A stretch of DNA of 64,000 nt from Myxocyprinus asiaticus. Taxonomy: Eukaryota; Chordata; Actinopteri; Cypriniformes; Catostomidae. Shown piece after piece: positions 33,300 through 48,530 of the stretch. A program made the position numbers and the translations under genes. Each line of letters begins with the position of its first letter. Position 1 is the stretch's first letter. The stretch covers positions 4,553,979-4,617,978 of the forward strand of contig NC_059388.1 in assembly GCF_019703515.2 (NCBI RefSeq). Reading direction: 5' to 3'. The notes under the pieces are model-generated. The model was given only the letters and a program-made list of their open reading frames with translations. It had not been told where the DNA came from and did no database searches.

Positions 33300-35250
33300 C
33301 CGCGTCCCGTCCAGGGGCCAGACATGGAGATTCCAGAGGTCTGGGCGTGGGTGCCGGATGGTGGAATTTGCCCGGGGGGAGCTGTCACGAGGAGCGTGAG
33401 GTCCGAGCACCACGTCTGGGCGGGCCAGTAGGGTGCTTACCAGGACGACCTTCTCCTCGTCCTCCCTGACCTTGCACAGAGTCTGTGCAAGCAGGCTCAC
33501 TGGGGAAAACGCATATATGCGAATGCCAGGGGACCAGCTGTGTGCCAGCGCGTCTATGCCGAGGAAGGCCTCGGTGAGGGCGTACCAGAGCGGGCAGTGG
33601 GAGGATTCTTGGGAGGCGAACAGGTGCACCTGTGCCTGACTGAATCGACTCCAAATCAGCTGGACCACCTGAAGGTGGAGTCTCCACTCTCCCTTGAGGG
33701 TAACCTGTTGTTACGGCGCGTCCGCCGAAGTGTTGAGGTTGCCCGGGATGTGAGTGGCTTGCAGCGACTTGGTGCTGCTAACTCCATTGGAGGAGACGGC
33801 GGGCGAGTTATGACATACAGCGGGAGCGCAGACCGCCTTGGCGGTTGACATATGCTACCGCTGCCGTGCTGTCTGTCCGAACTAGCACGTGCTTGCCCTG
33901 GATCAACGGCCGGAACCTCCGCAGGGCGAGCAGAATTGCCAGTAACTCGAGGCAGTTGATGTGCCAACGCAGCTGCGGACCCGTCTAGAGGCCGACGGCT
34001 GCGTGCCCGTTGCCAACAGCACCCCAGCCCATTTTGGAGGCGTCTGTCGTGACCACGACGCACCTGGAGACCAGTTCTAGCGGAACACCTGCTCGTGGAA
34101 ACGAGAGGTCGGTCCAAGGGCTGAAAAGACGGTGTCAGACCGACGTAATGGCCACGCGGTGTGTCCCGTGGCGCCATGCCCGTCTCGGGACTCGAGTCTG
34201 GAGCCAGTGCTGAAGCGGCCTCATATGCATCAACCCGAGCGGGGTGGCCACCGCCGAGGACGCCATATGCCCCAGGAGCCTCTGAAAATGTTTCAGTGGA
34301 ACCGCTGTTTTCTGTTTGAATGCCTTCAAACAGGCCAGCACCGACTGGGCGCGCTCGTTCGTAAGGTGCGCCGTCAAGGAGACTGAGTCCAACTCCAAAC
34401 CGAGAAAAGAGATGCTCTGAACCGGGAGGAGCTTGCTCTTTTCCCAGCTGACCCGAAGCCCTAGTCGGCTGAGGTGTGAGAGCACCAGGTCCCTGTGTGC
34501 GCATAACCCGTCTCGAGAGTGAGCTAGGATTAGCCAGTCGTCGAGATAGTTGAGAATGCGAATGCCCACCTCCCTTAACGGGGCAAGGGCAGCCTCTGCG
34601 ATCTTCGTAAAGATGCGAGGAGATAGGGACAGGCCGAAAGGGAGGACTTGTACCGATACGCCTGACCCTCGAACGCAAACCGCAGGAATGGTCTGTGTCG
34701 AGGAAGGATCGAGACGTGAAAGTACGCATCCTTCGGGTCTACCGCCGCGAACCAATCTTGATGCCGGACGCTCGCTAGAATGCGTCTTTGCGTCAGCATC
34801 TTGAACGGGAGTCTGTGTAAGGCCCGGTTCAGTACTCGCAGATCCAAGATTGGCCGCAACCCACCGCCTTTTTTCGGTACAATGAAGTAGGGGCTGTAAA
34901 ACCCCTTCTTCATCTCAGCTGGAGGGACAGGTTCTATCGCGTCCTTCCGTAGGAGGGTAGCGATCTCCGCGCAAGGTAGCAGCGTTTCCATCTTTCACCA
35001 AGGTGAAGTGGACACCGCTGGACCTGGGCGGATGCCCAGCGAAGTGAATCGTGCAGCCGAGTCGGACGGTCCGGACCAGCCCTCGCGACGGACTGGAAAG
35101 CGCAAGCCATGCATCCAAGTTCCGCGCAAGGGGGACCAAAGGGACAATGTCATCGGATGTACCGGCGGGTGGGGCCTCGTGGCGGGGCGGAGCTTGAGGT
35201 GCTACACCACATCGTGGCCGTGCTGAGTCCGAGGACATCGAAGCACTTAC
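33300..35250 (-). pseudogene. DIRS reverse transcriptase-RNase H (copy 3)
   Basis: Upstream linker and fingers: 34915-35685 (LDAWLALSSPSRGLVRTVRL) and 34575-34991 (PAEMKKGFYSPYFIVPKKGG, RPILDLRVLNRALHRLPF, DWFAAVDPKDAYFHVSI). Palm: 34135-34755, with RILNYLDDWLILAHSRD and SFLGLELDSVS. The RNase H region is in the overlapping frames 33656-34729, where most residues are out of register. Three or more shifts make it inactive. The VDPKDAYF block holds the first catalytic Asp region (Asp-Pro instead of the usual Asp-Leu). Confidence 0.87.
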
Positions 35251-35299
35251 CTGGCTCCTTGTGACCACCCCCGGAACAGCCTGGGACGGGGGAGGAAGA

Positions 35300-37050
35300 G
35301 GCCTGTCCTCATGACCCATGGAGACTGTCACATCGGGGGCGGATTTGTGCCACAGCTGGGCGCTCAGGGCGGGAGACCGCCGCTGGAGCGCCAACCTGCC
35401 AAATGGAGTGGTGGACGGTGGTCGTGATGCCAGCCGTACACACCGAATATGTGACCCAGGGAACAAGGAAACCACTCTTGCGGAGCTCTTGAGTACTGCA
35501 GCCACTTGGGCATGCAGCGCAATTAAATGCAAAAGGTAACAAAAAGAAGATCTGCTTACCAGCTCCAGAGCAGCGGGTTTCGTTGTCCCTGGGTCGCCCG
35601 TCTCAGGGGCGCTTCGAAGACCTCCGTGGGTTCTTCGGTGCCGGCTGTGAGACGGGTGGCGTCGGCTTCCTGCGGTGGGCTCCACGCCGGGGCCGGGCCG
35701 GAGGGGCGGGCTGCGGCGGAGCCGGTGCAGTCACCGCAGGGGGACGCCCTCGGCGATGAGTAGATGGGGGGATCTTGAGCCACGCCGGGGCAGGACAAGC
35801 CGGCTAGCATCCATCTACTGCTCTACCATCGAGAACTGCTGGGCAAAGTCCTCGACAGTGTCGCCGAATAGGCCCGCCTGGAAAATGGGGGCAGCAAGGA
35901 ATCGTGTCCTGTCGGCCTCACCCATCTCGACCAGGTTGAGCCAAAGGTGGCGCTCCTGGACCACTAGTGTGGCCTTCGTCCGCCCGGGAGACCGCACCGT
36001 GACCTCCGTCGCTCGGAGAGCGAGGTCGGTCACCGAGCGCAGTTCCTGCATCAATCCCGGGGCGGAACTACCCTCGTGCAGTTCCTTTAGCGCCTTGGCG
36101 GACTTGCAGGAGAGCCATGGCGTGCAGGGCGGAGGCGGCTTGTCCAGCAGCGCCGTAGGCTTTGACCGTCAGAGACGACGTAAACCTACAGGCCTTGGAC
36201 GGGGGCTTTGGGCACCCACGCCAGGTGGCGGCGCTCTGCGGGCATAGGTGCACCGCGAGCGCCTTTATCCACCGGGGGATTGCCGAATAACCCTTGGCCG
36301 CCCCACCATCGAGGGTAGTGAGAGCGGGGAAGCTGAAAAGATCGGGACCGGGCAGTAAAAGGTGCCTCCCACGACCTTGTCAGCTCTTCATGCACTTCCG
36401 GGAAGAAAGGAACAGGGCGGGGCGTGGCTTTGAGCGGCGCCGCGGGCCAAGGAACCAATCACAGAGCCGCGAGGGTTCAGGGAAGAGCGGTGAAATCCAC
36501 TCTAACCGACGCTCGCGGCTGTCCGGGAAAGGATGTCGTCATTTCCGCGTCAGCCTGTGACTGGGCGATCGACCCCGAAGGGAGGAGCCCAGCCGAGGCT
36601 TCCGACTGGACGAGCCCACTCTCCGATGCTGCGCTCGAGAGCTCATCACTTTCGCGGGCTCCGAATAGGAGGTCGAACTCGCCGTGAGACGAGCCGGCGG
36701 ACTCACCCGGAAGCCCGATCGGGGCAGACAAGCATGCTGGGGAATGGGAGGTCCGCGGGGGGATACCCGGCGGAGGCGGTCCCATTGGGGTCCCCAAATC
36801 GCCCCCAGTGCTAGCCGCGCTGGCCTCAAACCCGTGGGTAAAAGGACCGAGGCGGGAGCCTCTGAGGTGGCTCGCTTCTTTACGAAGGCGAGCCGCGACC
36901 GCAACGTTGCCATGGACACATTCTCGCAATGAGAATGTGACCATCCACGAACGCTGTCTCCGCGTGAGCAGTGCCCAGACACGAAAGACAGTGATTGTGA
37001 CCGTTAGAAGGCGAGAGATAACGAGCACAACCAGGAATAACACACAATCG
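35300..37050 (-). pseudogene. DIRS gag-like ORF (copy 3)
   Basis: N-terminal finger-type sequence near 37000 (CVIPGC-like, out of frame in places). Central acidic/Pro-rich part at 36539-36982. Core at 35815-36253: LSKAYGAAGQAASALHAMAL-type sequence in 36068-36253 and QELRSVTDLALRATEVTVRS, ATLVVQERHLWLNLVEMGEA and IFQAGLFGDTVEDFAQQFSM in 35815-36054. This helical core is absent from copies 1 and 2. Several frameshifts are present. It is likely the particle protein of the retrotransposon. Confidence 0.75.
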
Positions 37051-38282
37051 GAAAAGCATCTTTAAAAAGACGCGTCTTTAAAAAGACGTTCCGTGTGTGC
37101 GCTCTTTTAGAGAAATATATACTCTTTTAGAGGGGAAAAATGCTCTTTCAGAAAATATACTCTCTAGTTTTTCTGCCGAAGCGCCCAGGGGCGTTCTCTG
37201 CAGTGCACCAGTGCAGAGGAGGGAGAAGCCGCTGAAATGCGCCGTCAGATCCAGCAGGTGAATGAACAGTAGTATTCAGCTCAATGAGCATGACCGTTCG
37301 GCTCCGAAGAGAAAATCTGAATGAGTGGTTGCATACCAGCTCCTTTTATACCCGTATGTTCGGGGGAGTGGCATGCAAATACCACTCGCCAATTTTCATT
37401 GGCCTTTTATCAAAGACCAGAGGTGTCTCGGGCTCCCAAGAGTGACCCCTAGTGTCACTACATCGACACCAACGTCGAGTGAGTGACAGATAGGGAACAG
37501 ATGTTTAAATTGTGTTGTGTTAATTTGATGTTATTGTAAATTGGTATATGTCTCATCACTGTCACGACTGCTATGTTGATCGGAACTGCACCCAAGAATT
37601 TCACACACCATTGCACTTGTGTATATGGCTGTGTGACAATAAAGTGATTTGATTTGAAAATGTTGCCACCCATTCACTTGCATTTTATGGACCAAAAGAG
37701 CTGATAAATTCTTCTAAAAATCTTCATTTGAGTTCAGCAGATGAAAGAAAGTCATACACATCTGGGATGGCATGAGGGTGAGTAAATAATGAGAATTTAA
37801 ATTTTTGGGTGAACTATCCCTTTAAGGGCTCTTGTCAGACCTGGAATGAATTTGTCAATAAGAAGAGAGGTTTGGAAACGTTTTCATTATTATGGTGAAA
37901 ACGAAAATGTCCCACAAGGACATTATATATAATGCTGAAATATAAACCAAAGCAAAATCATGCTTTATTAATGCCTACTTTAGCTATTTTATAGCTTTTA
38001 AAGTCCTGTGTGGATTCTTATTTCAGTGTAGTTACAGTTTTCAATGTCAAAAGAATTTAGATCATTAGTTCTGTACTGCAGTATCGCCGCTATCTAAATG
38101 CAGTGCGCAGGGCACCAACCCCAGTTGTGAAACACTCGCTGTGTCTGAAACCGCCCCTATCCACTATATAGTGCACTATTTCGAGTGTCCGCCATTTTGT
38201 ATGAGTGTAGGACTGAATTCTGAGTGAGCCACTCATTCCCTACTTTTGTTCACTTATTCTTACCCACAATGCACTCTAATTT

Positions 38283-40900
<2,618 letters not shown>

Positions 40901-43119
40901 TAATTGCCCACAATCCACCACGGGGAAGACGTACGAGCTGGGAGTTTACTGCTTCCTTCACTCCTGGTTTATTTCATGCTGAATGTATTAAATTACTCTT
41001 TGACAAATCATTACTTGATTAAAATAACATAATAACATATGGAGAGACAAAAAATACAGATACATTTTAAAATGTACTCTTTATTTGATAAAATGTGTTT
41101 ACTCTTTATATTAACACAGTATATATTCAAAATGACAAACAGAATGAAGATTTATTGTATTAATATATTATTTCATAAGAATAACAAGTAAGGCCTAAGT
41201 ATTTTAAAAGTTCATATGTTACGTTGTTTCTGCGACAGCCCCACAGCTCTGACACTCAGTGTATACGTCAGCATCCGAATTCACTCACTCTTTTCGTTCA
41301 CTCACTGCTGAGATATAGTGCACTAACTGCCATTCACTATATAGGAAATAGTGAATGAGAGAACGATTTTGGACACAGCCACTCTCTTCGCCATTCAATC
41401 ACCTCACGCCCGCACATTTCTCACGCGTGCCTGCTGCTCCTTGCTCTGCATGTGCAGAAATGCTGTCTGTTCGTGCTCCAGTTGTCAATCACGCAAATGG
41501 CAAAGCAAGAGGCATTTACACTTAACTTGGATGTTTACATTACATGGATAAATACAGTTAATCCGCCCAAAGTAGCTGCAACAGTTTCCAGTAAATGTGT
41601 AAATACTGCTCATGACATGCGGGACACGGGACAAAGCGCACTGATATATTGCTGCACTGATTTAAAAATGTACACTTAAAAACGGATGTCATAAGAGCCC
41701 AGTTACAGAATCACCCTGAAAATGATCATCACATGACACAGAAAAGCCTGTGTTAGCATTAGAGCCAAAATTTACCTCAGCGTGTTGCCTTAAATTGAAG
41801 CTGAGATTTTAATCTTGGAATATCAGCTTGTCTTGGTGTTAAATTAAGGCGTTGCATGACAAAACTATTTTTTTTCACTGTACGGACTGAAGAAAGTGTT
41901 TCACTTTGAAGTGTCTGATGCTGCAGCAGTGATGACTTGCGTGACAGCCTGTGTCAGCAGTGCGCGCAGCTGTTTGAACTTCCGCTCTCGTAAGAGTCCC
42001 ATTCAATAATCTCTCAATAAATTACACATTAACTAAAATGAATCCCAGTAATGTAACGACAGGAATTAAAAAGGAATAAAAAAAAATCATTAGAAATTTA
42101 CTTGAGTGAGAGTAAAAAGTACCCACTTTTAAAACTACTCTAAAAGTAAATATTTTTTTTTTTTAAAAGTAAATGTAGCACGTTACTACCCAAGTCTGCT
42201 AGCAACCAAGGTGGATTTGGAGCATGTCTGGGAGAAGTTGGAGGACATAGAGAACTGTAGCTGGCGGAATAATGTCTGTATTGTTGGAATTCCTGAGGAT
42301 GAAGAGGGTCAGGATATAGGGAAATTCCTGGATGGGCTCCTTCCGAATCTGCTCAATATAACAGGCCATAAGCTGGAAATCAAGTAAGCTCACAGCGTTC
42401 CGGCACGGAGATCCGCGAAGGGAGACAGGCCCCGATCAATTCTGGCCAAATTTCTGTGATCATCCGATAAAGATCTTGTGTTACGTGAGGTGGAGAGTAA
42501 AGGAAGGCTTTCTTGGAAAAACCACAGCATTTTCTTTTTACCCTGACTTTGCGAATTTGACAAGAGAGAAACGTGATCGATTCAAGGAATGCAATAAACT
42601 TTTACATCAAAGGAAGGTCGCTTTTGCACTGATATTCCCAGCCAAATTGAGAATAGATGCCAAGGAGGGCCATAAAACATTCACATGCCCACAGCAAGCG
42701 ATGTCCTTCATAAAGTCAATGGAGTAAGTTATTTTGTGGTATTCACGTTGCAGCTGAGTAGACCAGCTCACTGAACATTCACTTGACTGTTTGAGGAGAC
42801 TGAGCGTTTTTTTTTTTTTTTTGTGCTGGTTCCACCTAGCGGCTGGAGTTTATTTTGCAGAGTGGAACACCTTCAGGACAGTTTTGTGGATGAATCTACA
42901 CGCTCTTTGAGTTTGTTCTTGAGCAATCCAAAGGCAAAGTTGTCGCAGGGGTCCACGTAGGCATACATGGACTGTTTGAGTTTCAGTTGGCACACGTTTT
43001 TCTTTTTTCTGTTTGTTTTGTTCTGGGTGAAGTTTGGGTTTTAATGGTTGAACCAGTGTTGGAATGTGGTCTTTATAGTCTTGTTTTTGACACACAATCT
43101 ATTTTTTCTTATATGTCAA

Positions 43120-46080
43120 AATGTCAAATGTTAATATAAGTGGATGGTCTCTCTCCACGTGGAATCTGAATGGGTTGGGGCACCCCATAAAAAGAAGGAA
43201 GGTTATTTCTCTTCTTAAGCGTAAGAAATATTTCTCTGCAGGAAGCGGAAAAATTTGGAAAGATATGGGGTGGGCATTTTTTTTATAGTGCTGGCTCGAG
43301 TAAGGGCAGGGGTGTCATTACACTGATAAGTAAACATCTACAATTCAAATGTCTCAAACAGAGTAAAGATAAATTAGGAAGAGTCATTATAGTTTTAGCT
43401 GAAATTCAGAGGCAAAGTCTTATTTTGGCTAATATTTATGCACATAACCTGGATGATCAGGGCTTTTTTATAGATCTTGAAGGGATGCTGCAAACTGCTG
43501 GCACCCCTCATGATATAATATTGGGAGGAGACTTTAATCTTTTGATGGACTCAGTCCTTATCATAGTGAAGCAAAAGTGCGCAAGCCCCCTAGAGCAACA
43601 TTGATGCTTCACAGGATGTGTAAAAATCTTGGTCTTATTTGGAGACTTTTGGACCCTTCTAGTAGGGACTATACATTGTTTTCATCAGTCCATTCTTGAA
43701 TAGTTAAAAATAATAATAAAAAAATAAATAATATATATATATATATAAAGTCCCTCATTTCATCTGTTAACATTTCTGGAAATATGTTAGTCTCAGATTA
43801 TGCCCTGGTGTGTTTAGAGGTGTTGCCACATACGGAGAAAAATAAATCATATAGTTTTACTGTGTCCCTTTTGCAAAATCCTGAATTCCAACAAATGCTA
43901 AAGACTGAAATCAGTGTCTATATGGAGACCAACTGGTCCTCAGTATCCTCTGTGGGCGTGGCTTGGGAGGCACTTAAGGCGGTTCTTAGGGGTCGGATCA
44001 TACAGTATGCCTCATTCACCAAAAAATCCAAAGCACAAGAACTCGTGGAAATGGAAGGGAATATTAAAAGTGCTGAGGCAGAGCTGAAGCACCGAATGTC
44101 GTCTAATGGCCTCAAGGAATTGACCCGAGAAAAACAGATATTCTTTTTTGTCATGGAAGGTGGAGTTTTAGCTATTCAGGGCAAGACTGTCATACTTTGA
44201 GTCGGGGGACAAAGCGGGGAAGCTTCTGGCTAGATTTATAAAACAGAAAGAGTCTTTTTCTACCATTCCCTCAGTGAAATCTGCTGGTGGTGAAATATTT
44301 ACCTCAGCCATTAACATTAATAATGCTATTAAAGAATCTTGATCTCTATAGTTCCACGTCTTCGTCTACTGAAGAGAATATTAGAAACTTTGTGGAACCA
44401 TTTGAAATTCCTAAACCAACGACTGAGCAAAAAAAGTCTCTTGATTCTGAGATACTCTTGGAGGAGCTTGGCAAGGTAATTAAGGCCTTACCTACAGGCA
44501 AGGCTCTGGGGCCAGATGGCTTTCCCGCTGAGTTTTAAAGATGCTACAGAACTAACTCCAATTTTGCTAGAAGTTTATATGGAATCATTAAAGAATGGAA
44601 AGCTTCCGCCAACCACGACGCAAGCCCGGATCAGTCTGATTCTTAAAAAGCAAGTTTAACAGTTACCGTCCAATTTCCCTGATCCAGCTAGACATTAAAA
44701 TATTGTCAAAAATCTTGGCTATCCGATTAAGATCAGGTGGGGTTTATCCGGGGCCGTAACTCTGCTGATAACATTAGGCGTTTCATCAATATCATATGGT
44801 CAGTGGTGACTGATCAGACTCTGGTCGCTGCCATCTCACTTGATGCCGAAAAGGCGTTTGATATGGTTTTTGGAATGGGATTTTCTTTTTAAGATTTTGG
44901 AAATGTACAGGTTCGGGAATACTTTTATTGGGTGGATTAAGTTACTTTATAGACACCCGGTAGCGGTGGTTCAAACGAATGGATTAATTTCAGATTATTT
45001 TACTCTGGATAGGGGCACCCAGTAGGGTTGCCCTCTTTCCCCCTTATTGTTCTGTCTTGCCCTGGAACAATTAGCAGCCACGATAAGAAAGGAGGATGAT
45101 TTTCCAGGGGTGGTGGTGGGCGGCGTGGTGCATAAGCTTTAGATGTGGGTAGATGGGCTTCCTTACATTTATCTATGACTAGGAAGGTTAATGTTTTTTG
45201 TAAAATTAATTGTATTCCAAAATTCAATTACCTGCTACAATCTCTCCCTATAGATGTCCCTCTTTCTTATTTCAAGCAATTTGACAGCATAGCGATGTCC
45301 TTCATTTGGAATGATAAATGTCCCTGATTACATTTCAATAAGTTACATAGGCTGATTGAGAAATGTGGGCTAGGCCTACCCAAGATTTTGTTTTATTATT
45401 ATGCATAGTCTCATTGGTCACTTCCACCTGATGGAGCCCTTCCCTGGTTTTATATTAAACAGGAAGATTTTGCCCCTATTTTGCCATTGCAAAGCCTTTC
45501 TATTAAACTAACCGGAGAAGTTAAGTTACACCCCGTTATCTCGCATTTGCACTCGGTATGGAAAAAGTGTCCAGAGTGTTTAATTCAGACATTTATTTAA
45601 ATGTTGCCTCGAGCATATGGCTGAACCCAAAATTATGTATTAATAAGTCCCCTTTCTGCTGGTCAGAGTGGATTGTGAGGAAGGTTAATATGCTCGGTGA
45701 CCTATATGAGAGTGGAGTGTTGAGATCCTTTGAAAATATGGTTCAACATTTTGGGATTCCCAAATCTCAGTTCTTTAGGTATTTACAGCTGTGCCACCTG
45801 CTCTGTACTATTTTTGGGAGTAGCATACACCCTCCTAAAGTGGCAGATACTCTGGGAGTGGTGATTACTGCTTTTGGAAGCAGTCATTAGGCATCAGTGT
45901 ATTACTCCCTGCTAATTCAGAGTCTGGGGGATAGAGTTCAACTTCTCTCAAGAGATTATGGGAGAAAGATTTTAACTTGGTATTGCAGGAGGGAGTGTGG
46001 GCTAGGATTCTAAATAACATAAAGTCTACATCTAGAATTCGGGGGGAGGGGTTTAATTTATATAATTTAATTCCATATTT
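43120..46080 (+). pseudogene. L1 ORF2 (endonuclease-reverse transcriptase), decayed
   Basis: Endonuclease remnants: STWNLNGLGHPIKRRK (about 43155), ANIYAHNLDDQ and ILGGDFNLLMD (about 43535). RT remnants: ALPTGKALGPDGFPAEF (44490-44538), ISLDAEKAFDM (about 44840, the first catalytic Asp block) and GCPLSPLLFCLALEQLAA (about 45030). C-terminal part: FKQFDSIAMSFIWNDKCP, EKCGLGLPKILFYY. The YADD block is absent because of a deletion near 45130. There are many stops and shifts, and a short (TA)n at 43733-43746. It is inactive. Confidence 0.85.
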
Positions 46081-46589
46081 TCTGTTATGTTTATTTAATT
46101 TCTGAATGGAATCAATAAAAATTGTTAATAATACAAAAAAAAAAAAAAAAAAAAAGGATCAATAAACCTACTCTTCTGGAAAATGTGCATTGTTTGTATT
46201 TAACTTATTTGCTCTGCAAGCTCTATGCAGGCTTTGGATTTTTAGGACATCGGTATTTCAGAATGACCAGGGCAACAATTCAGATGCGATGATTGGTCCG
46301 CTGGTTCATCCAGCTATGAATGCATTATTCAGTCACATGATTTTTAAATTTCTTTTTTATGCACGTCTTGTATTCCTGTTCAATTCAATAGGAGTTTATT
46401 CGGTAAATGAGATTCCATCATAGTTTATGTGCAATTCTTCTTTTGAATAAAAAACGTATCCACCTCAAAGGAGCGTAGAAGTTTCCATGCGCATTTGGAG
46501 ATTTTATTCGCAACTTGGTGTTTCCATCCAGCAGATTTTATGCAATATCCTAAAATGCGCATAAAAAAGCGTTGATGGAAACATAGCTA

Positions 46590-47094
46590 CTGATGCACAA
46601 ATTGTGTCAGTATTGTCAGCTATTCCTGCTCCCGCCAAATGATAAGGGCCACGGATTTCTTTGAGCACTAAGGCTAACTCATTTTAACACATTTTAATAT
46701 TAACTAATTTTAGCTAACCTAGCTAATGTGATTTCTGCATGGCTCTTATTACCTTCAGACTCTCATGTCCTTGGATAATGAGAGCATCTTCACAGCTGGA
46801 AGGAATAAATTCCACTGAACTTTAATGCTGTTTCGCTTTTCTCTTTTAAAGAGCGAATAAGTTCGAAATTTCCAAGAAAACAGTGCATGTTCTTCCGTGG
46901 CCATTGCGATGAAGCAGCTCTGTGCCTGAGAGCAGAGTGCTGATTTGAGACAGGTGTTATTTGCGCATGTGACAGTAGGAGGCGTAGAAGTGAGTAATGA
47001 GAGAGAACCCAAAGAGAACGCTCATCTAAACCATCTCCCCCTCTAAACAGCTGTCTGTATCACTTTATGTCAGGAAAATTCACTATTTTTTTGG
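46590..47094. other. Sequence between nested block and hAT-like right end
   Basis: No exon or element ends were recognised. The region could be the interior of the hAT-like family that begins at 25605. Confidence 0.4.
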
Positions 47095-47212
47095 TCAGAA
47101 ATTAAAACTTGTAATCCTGACAGTAATCCCAATTTTTAGAAAATGTAACTGTAATCTGATTACAATGTTTTTATGTAACTGTAACAAATTACAGTTACCT
47201 AATTTTTTGTAT
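47095..47212. mobile_element. hAT-like element, right-end fragment
   Basis: ttgtaatcctgacagtaatc and aactgtaatctgattac followed by aaattacagttac resemble the subterminal region of the same kind of element as 25605-25740. The extreme terminus (expected ...ccctg) is missing, so pairing with 25605 is tentative. Confidence 0.4.
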
Positions 47213-48530
47213 ATTATGAGAGGACAAGCTGTTTTCAAAGGTAAGATTTCAGATACTGAAGTTGCAATAAACATCACAGTGCTCTATGCTAACGGTCACC
47301 AATTAGTAAACTCCGGATTTGTTCCATCTGGACTGCGAGACATCATGACAACGTTTGCCCCATCTCACCGTTTTTACACTTTAGGTTAGAAGCGCAACAA
47401 AACAACGGAGCTGTGTACACTGCAAGCGCACCGGGGCGTAGATAGAGGTGTATTCCAGAAAGCAGGTTAAATAATTTACCCATGGTAAATTTACTCAGAA
47501 TAAGCGGATAACCTCAGCTTTCTGTTCCAAAAACTGAGGGAACTTTCAGGGTATGTTAGTAGCCATAGCAACTTACTCTCTGAACAGAACCTGCTCCGGA
47601 GTAGGTTATGTTCCATAGTTAGTTTATTTCAGGTAGATGTTAGTACGTTTCAGAGGCTGTCAGCGCATGCGTGCCCTTTTAATAGCGGCACAGTGGGCGA
47701 GAAAGTTCAGATTACGCACAATATTATACTTTAAATCAAATAATAAAGCAATATTAGGGTAAACTGCAATCTTTACCTCACAAATCTTCTTTTCTCTGGC
47801 ATTTCCAGTCTCACACTGCAGATTTGCATTCAAAAGTGAACAAACTGTGTACATTGTGCTTTATTTTTAATGGGAGGTTTTAATACTGTAATATTTTTTA
47901 ACGCAGAACACACTGGAAGGTCCCCCACACTCTTCACTGTGAAGACAGGGCTTTATGTATTTATATTTAGCCCTTCTAATAAATAATTTTTATTCTATAA
48001 ATTTCATAGAAAAAAATTATTATAGCACCCACATTCTATTTACAGTTCCTTCAGTCAATGAATATTAACGTTATTCATAAAATTACATTCCATAGTATCA
48101 ATATGTAGGTAATGTCTGCCAATTAAAAGCTTAAGCAATTAATCACTCAGTATTCTTCTTCACTAACTAGATAATATGCTAGATATTAATACTAGATAAT
48201 ACGCTTATTATGGATTTCGGGCCATAATAAATATTAATATGATAAATGTTTTTCAGAGGGCTGCCGGCATATTCACTGTTCTCTTACAAAGTTATTCATG
48301 TTTAATTGTAGGTCAATTTAATATTTACACGACCTCAGCTGCAAGTTTAGAGTTAATAATAACTGAGATTTAAATGTTAAATCAGTGTTAAATCACTAAG
48401 CATGATAGAAATTAGCTGAATTAAGATGCATGGAATGTTTAACTATTATGTAATCCCTTCAACAATGTAATGACAGCCAGACAGCGGCACATTATGGACT
48501 TAAAAAGATTATCTGATTTACAGGGGCTGT
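47213..48530. other. AT-rich region with a possible DNA-transposon end
   Basis: The block 47452-47700 (attccagaaagcaggttaaa ... gaacctgctccggagtaggt) looks like a dispersed fish DNA element because of its internal mirrored agcaggtta/aacctgct motifs. Its boundaries were not established. The rest is AT-rich, with no gene seen. Confidence 0.35.

Larger units (their letters stand above)
31156..37498 (-). mobile_element. DIRS-type tyrosine-recombinase retrotransposon, copy 3 (longest)
   Basis: 6,343 bp with inverted terminal repeats and a clear internal complementary region at 31431-31538. Minus-strand order: gag-like ORF, RT-RNase H, tyrosine recombinase. It is inserted in the 3' UTR of the L2-type LINE. 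The trinucleotide AAC borders the left end (31153-31155) and is also the last three bases of the right end (37496-37498), with no longer target duplication. It is the only copy here that keeps the gag core. All ORFs carry frameshifts. Confidence 0.93.
29411..37655 (+). mobile_element. L2/CR1-group LINE, 5'-truncated, split by DIRS copy 3
   Basis: It begins inside the reverse-transcriptase frame (5'-truncated), with a 3' UTR at 30834-31155. After the DIRS the 3' UTR continues at 37499-37655 (gatcggaactgcacccaaga, atggctgtgtgacaataaag) and ends in the short repeat tgatttgatttga typical of L2-type 3' ends. A (TA)n tract is at 30996-31034. Only a few A residues can be seen as a possible target duplication (ttaaaa / tgaaaa). 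Confidence 0.85.
28937..37824. mobile_element. MITE ('GGTATAGTTCAC' family) split by an L2-type LINE
   Basis: The left part, 28937-29410, starts ttaaaggtatagttcac and contains ctcaccctcatgccatccca. The right part, 37656-37824, contains atctgggatggcatgagggt followed by gagtaaat, and ends tgaactatcccttta. The halves are complementary ends of one MITE; the gap is exactly the LINE at 29411-37655. Confidence 0.82.
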
